DNA of 64,000 nucleotides. It comes from Providencia rustigianii DSM 4541 (lineage in GTDB: Bacteria > Pseudomonadota > Gammaproteobacteria > Enterobacterales > Enterobacteriaceae). Below the pieces are notes generated by a model. It was not told the origin of the DNA and searched no databases. It saw only the letters and a program-made list of their open reading frames with translations. Shown piece by piece: positions 55,208-64,000 of this stretch. Position 1 is the stretch's first letter, and the number at the start of each line of letters is the position of its first letter. The DNA lies in the NCBI RefSeq assembly GCF_000156395.1, contig NZ_GG703821.1:125639-189638 (forward strand). The letters run 5' to 3'. A program made the translations under genes and the position numbers.

Positions 55208-55471
55208 TTATGCAGCAATTTCTCTTTCCCATTCAAATTGTTTTATTATCATTTTTGTGATCTCGTTAATATCAATATCCAAAAATATCGCTATTTCGAT
55301 TAATTTATCTAAACTAAGTTTATTAATACCGAGTTCATAACGAGATATTTGCTGCTGACTTAATTGAATAATTCCGGCTAGCTCTTGTCCAGACAACCCT
55401 TTACTTACTCGTGCTTTGCGTAAATGGTTACCTAATACTGCATAGATATTTTGTTTTCCCACTACGTACAT
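55208..55471 (-). CDS. MrpJ-like helix-turn-helix regulator (orphan)
   Basis: This 87-residue XRE-family protein has a single helix-turn-helix (about residues 18-65). It contains HLRKARVSKGLSGQELAGI and LSQQQISRYELGINKLS, the hallmark sequence of MrpJ-family regulators. In Proteus these repress motility genes when fimbriae are made. MrpJ homologues usually end fimbrial operons. This one stands alone, about 1.3 kb beyond the fimbrial island and on the opposite strand, between amiD and a DUF1460 gene. AGGGG precedes the ATG. The MrpJ function is inferred from motif similarity. Confidence 0.78.
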   Translation of the reverse strand: MYVVGKQNIYAVLGNHLRKARVSKGLSGQELAGIIQLSQQQISRYELGINKLSLDKLIEIAIFLDIDINEITKMIIKQFEWEREIAA

Positions 55472-55870
55472 ATTTACCCCTTATATAAGTAAAAATTAAC
55501 TCTTTTAATTATTATAAAAATAATTCATCCATTTTGAAATAGTTATAAACAATTGAAAGTATATTAATTGATAGGGAATAAGGTGAATAGTAAATAATTA
55601 AAATGTCTCTTTAGCTTATCTAATTTGTAATTCATTGCTTTTTAATATTTTTCTCATTCCATAAACACTAAAATTCATATTTAACATCTTAGTTTTAACT
55701 TTGTATTTTTAATAAAATTTTACAATTTCATTAGTTCCAGAAATGATTCGTAACTAAAAACCGCTTTAAAATGAAGTTTAATTTTTATAAATTAATTTAT
55801 ATCAGTGATCTAACCTGCAATTTTACAAGATTTATAGCTCTAAACTTCAATCTTCTATGGTCGAGCATGA
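55472..55870. other. AT-rich intergenic region
   Basis: About 400 bases with no supported gene, long A/T runs and no clear repeat. It contains the promoter of the MrpJ-like gene. Such DNA is a typical H-NS-binding landscape, but that is an inference from composition only. Confidence 0.5.
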
Positions 55871-56665
55871 TTATCTAAAGACTAAAATCCCCTCTTTTCC
55901 TTTCAAATATTGCGAAAGCTCAGTATCAATAACTTGAAAGTTTTTGTGCTGTGAAGACGCATGCCGAAACAGGATTTTATTATTTTCACGGATCACAATC
56001 CCTACATGGGTAACATCGAGTCCGGAAGACGGTGAATAAATACCAATATAATCCCCAGTTTTTAACTGCGATAATACTCGATGGTCAATAAATCTTACCG
56101 GAATATAATGAATAACCCGTGATTTACTGTCTAAACTTGAAATATACCTCCCTCCATTTTCTTTTAAATTCAATTGCTTATTTACAGATATTGTATGAGG
56201 GCTAAGCTGACTAGTAATATCATCTACTAGGCGATCATGCTCCTGGGACCAATCAGTAAAAAAATGGCGGCGACTATCGAAAGCGACCTTAGCATCGATA
56301 TAACGTACTTTCTCTAAATGCTGGGAGAACTGCTCAAGGTTATCTGCATGCTTAAAAGCTTCGCTATATTCAATGAATGTCATACAGTCCATCGCTTTTA
56401 AATCAATAACTAATCTCTCCGGTAATAATGGATTCATATTCAATGTACGATTGTTATAAGGCGTTCCTAACAAGATTGTAGTCGCATTAATAACCTTCTG
56501 CTCTGTACTCTGGTTCTGCCCAGCTGAAATGACATTTTCTAATAGTTTATAAGAGCCCGCGGTGAGCACCACTTCATTCAACTCATTGGATTGAATACAC
56601 CCTGAATAAAGTAGGAATGAGACAAAAAATAGCCCGATACGCTTTATCGATTTCAGTATGCTCAT
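55871..56665 (-). CDS. DUF1460-family lipoprotein (amidase-like, NlpC/P60-type fold)
   Basis: This 264-residue protein has a lipoprotein signal (lipobox LYSGC) and a DUF1460 domain. Predicted catalytic residues are the cysteine in LKAMDCMTFIEYSEAF and the histidine in DVTHVGIVIREN. The early GTPYNNRTLNMN motif is also typical. DUF1460 proteins are N-acetylmuramoyl-L-alanine amidase-like enzymes acting on cell-wall fragments. Start at 56665 is preferred: the longer frame (56680) includes the AGGAA ribosome-binding site. Together with amiD it makes a second pair of wall enzymes in this interval. Confidence 0.82.
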   Translation of the reverse strand: MSILKSIKRIGLFFVSFLLYSGCIQSNELNEVVLTAGSYKLLENVISAGQNQSTEQKVINATTILLGTPYNNRTLNMNPLLPERLVIDLKAMDCMTFIEYSEAFKHADNLEQFSQHLEKVRYIDAKVAFDSRRHFFTDWSQEHDRLVDDITSQLSPHTISVNKQLNLKENGGRYISSLDSKSRVIHYIPVRFIDHRVLSQLKTGDYIGIYSPSSGLDVTHVGIVIRENNKILFRHASSQHKNFQVIDTELSQYLKGKEGILVFR

Positions 56666-56981
56666 ACATTTCCTACTCAAAATACCATCATGATTTCAGT
56701 GAATAAGCTCATTATAGCCATTATTTATCCACCTCAATGGATAAATGTTCGCGACTAATCTCAAAAGCCCCCAAGCTGTTTGTTTTTGACACAGATCACA
56801 GATAAGTGGAAATATTCAATTTGATCATTGCAACCCATGTATTTTCATTGAACAATGTTACCGGTAACATACGAAGTAACAAAAAGTGGTCTATGCCATA
56901 ACGAGAATTGGTAAGAATCAATAAAAAACACTTAATACAAGCGTATAGAAACAATACTGCCTGCATTGTGGAGCCATTATC
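56666..56981. other. Intergenic region upstream of edd with the GntR operator
   Basis: About 315 bases separating the divergent DUF1460 and edd genes. The identifiable element is the perfect GntR palindrome at 56855-56870. A segment with TGTTTTTGACACAGATCACAG near 56780-56800 resembles a CRP half-site, but the second half is poor. Confidence 0.55.
56855..56870. promoter_or_regulatory. GntR operator upstream of edd
   Basis: ATGTTACCGGTAACAT is a perfect 16-bp palindrome, identical in 15 of 16 bases to operator 1 at gntK. It lies 112 bases before the edd start codon. Control of edd-eda by GntR is known in E. coli. Confidence 0.93.
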
Positions 56982-58832
56982 ATGAGCAATAATATTCCAA
57001 AAGTAACGCCTTCAAGTAAGGTCAATGATGTCATTCAGCAGATCACCCAGCGCATAATTTCTCGCTCACAACCAACACGAAAAGCGTATTTAGAGCGAAT
57101 TGAGAATGCCCGTAGAACGACCGTTCATCGTGCCGAACTTGCCTGTGGAAATCTGGCTCATGGTTTTGCCGCCTGCCAAAGTGAAGAAAAACAAATTCTC
57201 AAAAGCATGACTCGCTCAGATATCGCGATCATCACCTCCTACAACGATATGCTTTCCGCACACCGTCCCTATGACAGCTATCCAGAAAAACTTAAGCAAG
57301 CCTTATTAGAAAATGGCGCTATCGGTCAGGTTGCTTCTGGGGTTCCAGCGATGTGTGATGGGGTGACCCAAGGGCAGGATGGGATGGAACTCTCATTGCT
57401 CAGCCGTGATGTGATTGCTATGTCTACCGCCATTGGGTTATCCCATAATATGTTCGATGGCGCACTGTATTTAGGGATCTGCGACAAAATCGTTCCCGGA
57501 TTAATGATTGGCGCACTCTCCTTTGGGCATCTTCCCGCCATTTTTGTTCCTGCGGGTCCAATGAGTACAGGCTTACCAAACAAAGAGAAAGTTCGCATCC
57601 GCCAGCTGTACGCAGAAGGAAAAGTGGATCGTAGCGCACTGCTTGAAGCCGAAGCTGCCTCTTACCATGGTATTGGAACCTGTACTTTTTATGGTACCGC
57701 CAACTCAAATCAGATGGTGATGGAAGTGATGGGGCTACATCTACCCGGCGCCTCTTTTGTACCACCAGACTCTCCACTGCGCGATGCATTAAATATCGCT
57801 GCGGCTCGTCAAATAACACGATTGACTGAGCAATCTGGCAACTACTTGTCAATTGGTCAGCTGGTCGATGAGAAAGTGATCGTCAATGGGATTGTTGCGT
57901 TACTAGCAACCGGCGGCTCGACTAACTTAACTATGCACCTTGTGGCCATTGCACGAGCTGCGGGGATTATCATCAATTGGGATGATTTCTCTGACCTTTC
58001 TGCGATTGTTCCACTCATTTGCCGGATTTATCCAAATGGGCAGGCGGATATTAACCAATTCCAAGCCTCTGGCGGCGTGCAATTATTGATCCGCCAATTA
58101 CTCTCGAAAGGTTTATTACATGATGATGTCAATACCGTCGTTGGATTTGGATTATCTCGCTATACTATGGAGCCATGGCTAGATAATGGGCAACTCGCAT
58201 GGCGCGAAGGTGCTGAAGCGTCTTACAATCTTGATGTCATAGCTGATATCAATCAGCCATTTTCTGCCCATGGCGGTACGAAATTACTGTCCGGAAATTT
58301 AGGCCGTGCAATGATGAAAACATCTGCGGTGCCAGTCGAAAATCAAGTGATTGAAGCGCCAGCTATCGTATTCAATAACCAGAACGATATTGCACCTCGT
58401 TTCGAAGCCGGAGAATTAGATCGCGACTGCGTGATCGTCGTGCGTTTCCAAGGCCCTTCTGCTAACGGAATGCCTGAATTGCATAAATTGATGCCACCCC
58501 TTGGCGTATTATTGGATAAAGGCTACAAAGTGGCGCTGGTGACTGACGGACGACTTTCCGGGGCTTCCGGTAAAGTTCCCTCTGCAATTCATGTCACTCC
58601 AGAAGCTTATAATGGCGGGTTACTTGCTAAAGTCCAAGATGGGGATCTCATCCGTGTTGATGCTTTGACTGGCGAGATTTCACTCTTAGTGGATGAGCAT
58701 GAACTGGCGGCTCGCCAACCATACCAACCAGACCTTAGCGCTGAGCGTGTCGGCTGCGGTAGAGAATTATTTGGTGCATTAAGAACACATTTATCAGGCG
58801 CTGAAGAAGGCGCTTGTAGTCTCAATTTTTAG
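56982..58832 (+). CDS. edd: Phosphogluconate dehydratase Edd
   Basis: This 616-residue iron-sulfur dehydratase of the IlvD/Edd family converts 6-phosphogluconate to 2-keto-3-deoxy-6-phosphogluconate. Family segments are [36 protein letters not shown], the cysteines in ICDKIVPG and [13 protein letters not shown], and [13 protein letters not shown] near the end. Length is near E. coli Edd (603 aa). It lies 25 bases upstream of eda, forming an operon controlled by GntR through the palindrome upstream. GGAG precedes the ATG. Confidence 0.96.
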   Translation: MSNNIPKVTPSSKVNDVIQQITQRIISRSQPTRKAYLERIENARRTTVHRAELACGNLAHGFAACQSEEKQILKSMTRSDIAIITSYNDMLSAHRPYDSYPEKLKQALLENGAIGQVASGVPAMCDGVTQGQDGMELSLLSRDVIAMSTAIGLSHNMFDGALYLGICDKIVPGLMIGALSFGHLPAIFVPAGPMSTGLPNKEKVRIRQLYAEGKVDRSALLEAEAASYHGIGTCTFYGTANSNQMVMEVMGLHLPGASFVPPDSPLRDALNIAAARQITRLTEQSGNYLSIGQLVDEKVIVNGIVALLATGGSTNLTMHLVAIARAAGIIINWDDFSDLSAIVPLICRIYPNGQADINQFQASGGVQLLIRQLLSKGLLHDDVNTVVGFGLSRYTMEPWLDNGQLAWREGAEASYNLDVIADINQPFSAHGGTKLLSGNLGRAMMKTSAVPVENQVIEAPAIVFNNQNDIAPRFEAGELDRDCVIVVRFQGPSANGMPELHKLMPPLGVLLDKGYKVALVTDGRLSGASGKVPSAIHVTPEAYNGGLLAKVQDGDLIRVDALTGEISLLVDEHELAARQPYQPDLSAERVGCGRELFGALRTHLSGAEEGACSLNF

Positions 58833-58857
58833 CACTCTAAGCTTAATAGGATTAAAT

Positions 58858-59499
58858 ATGAATAATTGGAAAATGACCGCTGAAGATGTTCTAAAACAAG
58901 GTCCTGTTGTTCCTGTCATTGTGATCAATAAACTCGAACAAGCCGTTCCATTGGCGAAAGCTTTACTTAAAGGCGGCGTTAAAGTTTTAGAAGTCACATT
59001 ACGCACAGAATGTGCGATTGACGCGATCCGCTTAATTGCTGAAGAAGTCCCAGAAGCGATTGTTGGCGCAGGAACCGTGATCAATGCTCAGCAATTAGAT
59101 GCAGTGACTAAAGCGGGTGCTCAATTTGCTATCAGCCCGGGGCTAACCGAAGAACTACTTGCAGCTGCAACCAAAGGCACTATTCCATTAATTCCAGGTA
59201 TTTCAACCGTATCAGAGCTGATGGCTGGTATGAATTATGGACTGAAAGAATTTAAATTCTTCCCAGCGGAAGCCAATGGTGGAGTGAAAGCGTTAAAGGC
59301 GATTTCAGGTCCATTCTCTCAAGTTCGCTTCTGCCCAACGGGTGGAATTTCTCTTGCTAATTACCGCGATTACCTCGCGCTCGATAGCGTGTTATGTATC
59401 GGGGGCTCTTGGTTAGTACCGGAAGATGCACTGGCTGCTGGCGACTATGAAAGAATTACTCAGTTAGCGCAAGAAGCGGTGCAAGGCGCGAGCGCATAA
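58858..59499 (+). CDS. eda: KDPG aldolase Eda (2-keto-3-deoxy-6-phosphogluconate aldolase)
   Basis: This 213-residue class I aldolase cleaves KDPG to pyruvate and glyceraldehyde 3-phosphate, finishing the Entner-Doudoroff pathway. The catalytic Glu is in VLEVTLRTE and the Schiff-base Lys in [26 protein letters not shown] binds phosphate. Length equals E. coli Eda. It shares an operon with edd and ends at a strong hairpin. Gluconate imported by GntU and phosphorylated by GntK would enter here. Confidence 0.96.
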   Translation: MNNWKMTAEDVLKQGPVVPVIVINKLEQAVPLAKALLKGGVKVLEVTLRTECAIDAIRLIAEEVPEAIVGAGTVINAQQLDAVTKAGAQFAISPGLTEELLAAATKGTIPLIPGISTVSELMAGMNYGLKEFKFFPAEANGGVKALKAISGPFSQVRFCPTGGISLANYRDYLALDSVLCIGGSWLVPEDALAAGDYERITQLAQEAVQGASA

Positions 59500-59506
59500 T
59501 TGAATG

Positions 59507-59535
59507 GTAGGTCACCTAATACTGAGGTGACCTAC
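59507..59535. terminator. Bidirectional terminator between eda and aceK
   Basis: An 11-bp perfect stem GTAGGTCACCT / AGGTGACCTAC with a seven-base loop is followed by TTGATTTT on the plus strand. It separates convergent operons. Confidence 0.8.
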
Positions 59536-59544
59536 TTGATTTTC

Positions 59545-61287
59545 CTAAGCGACAGAAGTGACTTCACTAAATCGTCGACAAAAACGTAGCTCCTCACGAT
59601 ATGCATACACATCTTCAACATGCCCACTAATAATCCGATTTTGTAATTTCTGCCAATAATCTGCGCAAAATAATTCACTATGATATTGCTGTAAATAGTG
59701 GCGAATTTTAGTATCTTGGCAAAGAAATTGAGCAAATTCTTCCGGAAAAACATCCTGCTCTCTCACGCTATACCACGGCTCTCCCGATAGTTCTTGTTCA
59801 GGATAAAGAGGCTCAGGAATATGGCGAAAATTCACCTCAGTCATGTAACAAATTTCATCGTAATCATAGAATACAACTCGCCCGTGGCGGGTCACCCCAA
59901 AGTTTTTAAATAGCATATCTCCCGGAAAGATATTTGCTGCGGCTAGCTGTTTAATCGCACAACCATATTCTTCAATCGCATGGTATAACTGCTCGTCCGT
60001 TGCTCCATCAATGAAAAGATTTAGTGGGATCATTTTACGTTCCATATAAAGATGGCGAATTAGAATTTTATCCCCCAAATCTTCCACTTGGGATGCAGCT
60101 TCCGTGAGCAATTCATTCATTAATTCATCGCTCACAAAACGTTTTTCAATGACAAAGTTTTCGAATTCTTGGGTATCGGCCATTCGCCCAACGCGATCAT
60201 GCTCCTTGACCAATCGGTAACATTCGCGAACCCGCTCCTGAGTGACCTCTTTTTGTGGCGCAAATTGATCTTTGATAATCTTAAAAACACGATCAAAAGA
60301 TGGGGCGGTAAATACCAGCATGACCATCCCTTTGACACCGGGAGCCAGAGAGAATTGCTCCCGTGAAAAATTCAAATAAGCCAAATATTCTCTGTAGTAC
60401 TCTGTTTTCCCATGCTTTTGACAGCCAATTGCCATATACAATTCAGCAATAGATTTACTTGGTAAGATTTCCCGCAACCAAAAAACTAATCCCGCAGGGA
60501 ATGGCGCATAAACCATAAAATATGATCGAGCAAAACCAAACACAATGCTGGCTTCATCCAATGCCGTTAGACAGGTATCCACATACATATGACCTTGTTC
60601 ATCATGATGAATTGGCAATAAAAATGGATAAACTTGTTGATTAACATACAGTTTACCTACCAGCCACGCCGCTTTATTTCGATAAAAGAGTTCATTAGCA
60701 ACATGTAATCGTGCAGGTTGTTCAGTGATGTTTGGAAATTTTTCTGTCAGGATGGTAACGATACATTGGATATCAAACGATAAATTTTTCCACGGTAATC
60801 TTAAGGGTAGCCCACTTAGAATTCCCAACAATACATCCTCTATATTTGCCTCTAATGCATATTCACGCGCTAATGGGCGAGGTAATGTATTAAAACGCCT
60901 CGCAGGCTGAGAGGTAAAAATAAACAGGTTATCCTGGGTTAATTCTCGATGCTGAAACAAGCGGCAATAGACTGAATTAAAAAAACTTTCTGCAATTTCA
61001 AATCGAGGATAATCGGGTAACAGTGTGGTATAAACCCGTTTAATTCTCGCCAAACTATAGGGGCTTAAAGATTGAACCAGTCCCATACATTGCAACTGTG
61101 CCACCACCAAGCCTACATGATGGTCATACAATTTGATTCTTTGTTTCATGGCATTTTGCACTGCATGCCAATCCCCACGTTCAAAACGTTCCTGCGCTCC
61201 TGACGTAATCTCTAAAAACCGTCCATACTGGGCATCGAATCCCTGCAAAATAGTTTGGGCGATAATCTGTTCGGTTTCTAGGGTCAT
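59545..61287 (-). CDS. aceK: Isocitrate dehydrogenase kinase/phosphatase AceK
   Basis: This 580-residue bifunctional enzyme phosphorylates isocitrate dehydrogenase to divert isocitrate into the glyoxylate bypass, and also reverses the reaction. The nucleotide-binding loop is in [14 protein letters not shown] (about residue 320). Kinase-like segments [20 protein letters not shown] (with the catalytic and metal-binding Asp residues) follow. A frame to 61314 is longer; the ATG at 61287 has GGAGAGAG upstream and aligns with E. coli AceK (578 aa). It is the third gene of aceBAK, behind a terminator-like hairpin. Confidence 0.95.
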   Translation of the reverse strand: MTLETEQIIAQTILQGFDAQYGRFLEITSGAQERFERGDWHAVQNAMKQRIKLYDHHVGLVVAQLQCMGLVQSLSPYSLARIKRVYTTLLPDYPRFEIAESFFNSVYCRLFQHRELTQDNLFIFTSQPARRFNTLPRPLAREYALEANIEDVLLGILSGLPLRLPWKNLSFDIQCIVTILTEKFPNITEQPARLHVANELFYRNKAAWLVGKLYVNQQVYPFLLPIHHDEQGHMYVDTCLTALDEASIVFGFARSYFMVYAPFPAGLVFWLREILPSKSIAELYMAIGCQKHGKTEYYREYLAYLNFSREQFSLAPGVKGMVMLVFTAPSFDRVFKIIKDQFAPQKEVTQERVRECYRLVKEHDRVGRMADTQEFENFVIEKRFVSDELMNELLTEAASQVEDLGDKILIRHLYMERKMIPLNLFIDGATDEQLYHAIEEYGCAIKQLAAANIFPGDMLFKNFGVTRHGRVVFYDYDEICYMTEVNFRHIPEPLYPEQELSGEPWYSVREQDVFPEEFAQFLCQDTKIRHYLQQYHSELFCADYWQKLQNRIISGHVEDVYAYREELRFCRRFSEVTSVA

Positions 61288-61307
61288 TTTCTCTCTCCAA
61301 TAAAAAA

Positions 61308-61325
61308 CAGGCACTTACGTGCCTG
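61308..61325 (-). terminator. Terminator-like hairpin between aceA and aceK
   Basis: A 7-bp stem CAGGCAC / GTGCCTG with a four-base loop is followed on the minus strand by six T residues. It lies 21 bases before the aceK start. It should end part of the aceBA transcripts and lower aceK expression relative to aceA, the role played by repetitive hairpins in E. coli. Confidence 0.8.
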
Positions 61326-61412
61326 AAAAATAGATAGATACACCAAAGTCAACATAGACACAGAGCACACACAAAATGTAGCGGTCACACCAAATTAAGC
61401 GATTTCACTTAT

Positions 61413-62720
61413 TTAAAATTGCTCTTCTTCAGTTGAACCCGTTAATGCGGTAACGGATGAACTTCCTCCTTGAATAACCGTTGTGACCTTATCAAAGTAA
61501 CCGGTTCCGACTTCTTGTTGATGAGAAGAGAAGGTATAGCCTTTGTTAATTGCTGCAAATTCACATTCTTGAACTTTTTCAACATAGTGTTTCATTCCTT
61601 CACCCTGAGCGTAGGAGTGAGCAAGGTCAAACATGTTGAACCACATGCTGTGAATACCCGCTAACGTAATGAACTGGAAGCGATATCCCATTGCTGATAA
61701 TTCATCTTGGAAACGTGCAATCGTGCTGTCATCTAAGTTTTTCTTCCAGTTAAATGATGGTGAACAGTTATACGCCAACAATTTACCCGGGTATTTTGCA
61801 TGGATGGCATCTGCAAATTGACGTGCGGCTTCAAGGTCGGGTTTCGAAGTTTCACACCAAACTAAATCTGCATACGGCGCATAAGCTAAGCCTCGGCTAA
61901 TCGCTTGCTCTATACCAGCTTTCGTGCGGAAAAAACCTTCAGCGGTACGTTCCCCTGTAATAAATTGAGCATCATAAGGGTCACAATCCGATGTTAATAA
62001 ATCCGCAGCATCGGCATCTGTCCTTGCAATCAAAATGGTCGGAATCCCGGAAACATCGGCAGCTAAACGCGCCGCAGATAATTTTTGAACCGCTTCTTGG
62101 GTTGGAACGAGTACTTTACCGCCCATATGACCACATTTTTTCACGGCTGCCAGCTGGTCTTCAAAGTGAACAGCTGCCGCACCCGCTTCAATCATATGTT
62201 TCATCAATTCAAAGGCATTCAAAACACCACCAAAACCAGCTTCAGCATCAGCCACAATCGGTAAGAAGAAATCGATATATTCTTTATTATCAGGTCCAAT
62301 TCCATTCGCCCACTGGATTTGGTCTGCACGTCGAAATGTATTATTTATGCGTTCAACTACCGCAGGAACGGAATCTACAGGGTACAACGATTGGTCTGGG
62401 TACATGCTAGAAGCCGTATTCGCATCCGCAGCCACCTGCCAACCGGACAAGTAAATAGCTTCAATACCGGCTTTAGCTTGCTGCAATGCTTGCCCACCCG
62501 TTAATGCACCCAGTGCATTTACATACCCTTTTTTCGAACCACCATTGAGTTGAGCCCAAAAACGCTCAGCCCCTTTGCGCGCTAATGTGTGTTCTGGATT
62601 AACAGAGCCACGTAACTTAATCACGTCTTCTGCCGTATAAGGGCGGGTGATCCCTTTCCAACGAGGTTTTTTCCATTCGTTTTCTAACTGAGCAATTTGT
62701 TCTAAACGTGATGTGGTCAT
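61413..62720 (-). CDS. aceA: Isocitrate lyase AceA
   Basis: This 435-residue glyoxylate-bypass enzyme cleaves isocitrate to succinate and glyoxylate. The catalytic loop [17 protein letters not shown] (catalytic Cys), [15 protein letters not shown] and [10 protein letters not shown] are all present. Length equals that of E. coli AceA (434 aa). AAGGAAG precedes the start. It lies 73 bases downstream of aceB on the same strand and belongs to the IclR-controlled aceBAK operon. Confidence 0.97.
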   Translation of the reverse strand: MTTSRLEQIAQLENEWKKPRWKGITRPYTAEDVIKLRGSVNPEHTLARKGAERFWAQLNGGSKKGYVNALGALTGGQALQQAKAGIEAIYLSGWQVAADANTASSMYPDQSLYPVDSVPAVVERINNTFRRADQIQWANGIGPDNKEYIDFFLPIVADAEAGFGGVLNAFELMKHMIEAGAAAVHFEDQLAAVKKCGHMGGKVLVPTQEAVQKLSAARLAADVSGIPTILIARTDADAADLLTSDCDPYDAQFITGERTAEGFFRTKAGIEQAISRGLAYAPYADLVWCETSKPDLEAARQFADAIHAKYPGKLLAYNCSPSFNWKKNLDDSTIARFQDELSAMGYRFQFITLAGIHSMWFNMFDLAHSYAQGEGMKHYVEKVQECEFAAINKGYTFSSHQQEVGTGYFDKVTTVIQGGSSSVTALTGSTEEEQF

Positions 62721-62793
62721 GATTCACTTCCTTTCTAATAATGTGTAGGATTCATCGAATGTTGTATTTATTGTTTTAATAAACAAAATATGA

Positions 62794-64000
62794 CTAATCT
62801 AATAACTGATAACCAGGAATGGTCAGGAACTCTATCAACTCATCTTGAGTAGTGATTCGGCGCATTAATTCGGCGGCTTCACGGAAACGCCCACTCTGAA
62901 AACGCTGGTCACCGAGTTCTTTTTGAATAACTTGCAGCTCTTCATCTAGCATCTCTTCAAATAGGATTTTGGTGACTTTCATTCCATTTGATAGCGATTT
63001 ACCGTGACGGATCCACTGCCAGATCGAGGTACGAGAGATCTCTGCGGTTGCGGCATCCTCCATTAACCCATAAATAGGGACGCAGCCATTCCCTGAGATC
63101 CACGCTTCAATGTATTGCACTGCGACACGAATATTGGCACGCATTCCTGCTTCCGTTCGTTCCCCAGCACAAGGCTTCAATAATTGTTCAGCGGTAATTT
63201 CGTCATCATTCTCACGGCGTACATTTAACTGGTTTTTACGATCGCCAAGAGCCATGTTAAAGACATCCATCACCGTATCAGCCAAACCAGGATGAGCAAT
63301 CCACGAACCATCGTGGCCATTTCTCGCCTCCAGCTCTTTATCTACTTTAACTTTGGCTAAAATAGCTTGGTTCTCTAACTCATCTTTACTTGGGATGAAG
63401 GCCGACATCCCTCCCATCGCAAATGCTCCACGGTGATGGCAGGTTTTAATCAGTAAACGAGAATAGGCACTTAAAAACTCCTGCGTCATGGTGACGACTT
63501 GTCTATCAGGAAGTACTCGGTCAGCATGCTCTTTCAATGTTTTGATATAGCTGAAAATATAATCCCAACGACCGCAGTTCAGCCCGACAATATGGTGGCG
63601 CATGTGGTACAGAATTTCGTCCATTTGGAAAACCGCAGGCAACGTTTCAATTAATACAGTTGCTTTGATCGTGCCTCTTGGCAGCCCAACAAAATTTTCA
63701 GCAGCACTAAATACGTCACTCCACCATTGTGCTTCTTGCCAAGATTCTAATTTCGGAATGTAGAAGTAAGGGCCACTACCTTTTGCGAGTAGCGCTTGGT
63801 AGTTATTGAAAAAATACAGTGCAAAATCAAACAGCCCCCCAGAAATAGGTTTTCCATCCACGAGTACATGCTTTTCATCCAAATGAAGGCCACGAACACG
63901 AGCAATAAGTACCGCAGGATTTGATTTCAGTTGATAAACTTTTCCGTTTTCATTGGTGTAGGAAATCTCACCTTTGATCGCATCACTTAAATTAATCTGC
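62794..64000 (-). CDS. aceB: Malate synthase A AceB (5' end beyond the window)
   Basis: The C-terminal 401 codons of malate synthase A condense glyoxylate with acetyl-CoA to malate. The frame stays open to the right edge, so the true start lies outside; E. coli AceB has 533 residues. The last visible upstream residues (AVLIARVRGLHLDEKHV) align with AceB. The glyoxylate-binding segment GLNCGRWDYIFSYIKT, the signature KTCHHRGAFAMGGMSAFIPS and the catalytic region GLMEDAATAEISRTSIWQW are present. The IclR-binding promoter of the operon must also lie outside the window. Confidence 0.96.
   Translation of the reverse strand, partial: QINLSDAIKGEISYTNENGKVYQLKSNPAVLIARVRGLHLDEKHVLVDGKPISGGLFDFALYFFNNYQALLAKGSGPYFYIPKLESWQEAQWWSDVFSAAENFVGLPRGTIKATVLIETLPAVFQMDEILYHMRHHIVGLNCGRWDYIFSYIKTLKEHADRVLPDRQVVTMTQEFLSAYSRLLIKTCHHRGAFAMGGMSAFIPSKDELENQAILAKVKVDKELEARNGHDGSWIAHPGLADTVMDVFNMALGDRKNQLNVRRENDDEITAEQLLKPCAGERTEAGMRANIRVAVQYIEAWISGNGCVPIYGLMEDAATAEISRTSIWQWIRHGKSLSNGMKVTKILFEEMLDEELQVIQKELGDQRFQSGRFREAAELMRRITTQDELIEFLTIPGYQLLD

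Noticed and set aside
56776-56800. CRP site upstream of edd
   Set aside because: Only one half-site resembles the consensus; the second half is poor.

Overview
The window is about 40% GC, single-chromosome-type DNA from a gammaproteobacterium of the order Enterobacterales. Gene content points to the Morganellaceae, most likely Providencia: a peptidoglycan O-acetylation cluster, the zur / lexA-dgkA / plsB / ubiA-ubiC and pgi / lysC blocks in enterobacterial order, an aceBAK-iclR-metH neighbourhood broken up by accessory genes, two chaperone-usher fimbrial operons, and PapB-like and MrpJ-like fimbrial regulators. The species assignment is an inference from gene content. No rRNA, tRNA, CRISPR array, intact insertion sequence or prophage was seen.

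Layout. 1-5.1 kb: bax (a glucosaminidase) and a three-gene peptidoglycan O-acetyl transfer/esterase cluster. 5.1-8.2 kb: gntR-gntK-gntU for gluconate, with tandem GntR operators. 8.4-15.1 kb: a TonB-dependent receptor, a FecCD-type ABC transporter, a methyltransferase and a ModD-like protein. Two palindromes here match the molybdate-responsive ModE box, so I read this as a candidate outer-to-inner-membrane molybdate/tungstate (or Mo-chelate) uptake system. 15.4-18.1 kb: a ToxR/ToxS-like membrane regulator pair and a secreted isoaspartyl peptidase. 18.2-26.2 kb: fimbrial operon 1 (minus strand), with one usher but three chaperones. 27.2-44.7 kb: mostly housekeeping genes (zur, lexA, dgkA, plsB, ubiA, ubiC, pgi, lysC, metH, iclR), plus a Sel1-repeat protein and small unknown genes.

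44.67-54.06 kb is a fimbrial island inserted between the convergent genes iclR and amiD. It is bounded by 126-bp direct repeats made of the 3' ends of both genes, and it carries an AraC-family regulator, three PapB-family regulators and a six-gene chaperone-usher operon. Beyond it lie amiD, an orphan MrpJ-like regulator, a DUF1460 lipoprotein, edd-eda (with a perfect GntR operator) and aceK-aceA-aceB. The aceB gene runs off the right edge.

How the genes work together. GntR sites in front of gntK and edd tie gluconate uptake and phosphorylation at one end of the window to the Entner-Doudoroff genes at the other, about 50 kb apart. The ModE-like sites sit at both promoters of the putative Mo/W system, upstream of the ABC operon and of the receptor. 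The fimbrial operons each sit next to candidate regulators (ToxR/S-like; AraC plus three PapB-like; MrpJ-like). The cell-wall genes (bax, the O-acetylation cluster, amiD, the DUF1460 protein) give a second recurring theme: peptidoglycan remodelling.
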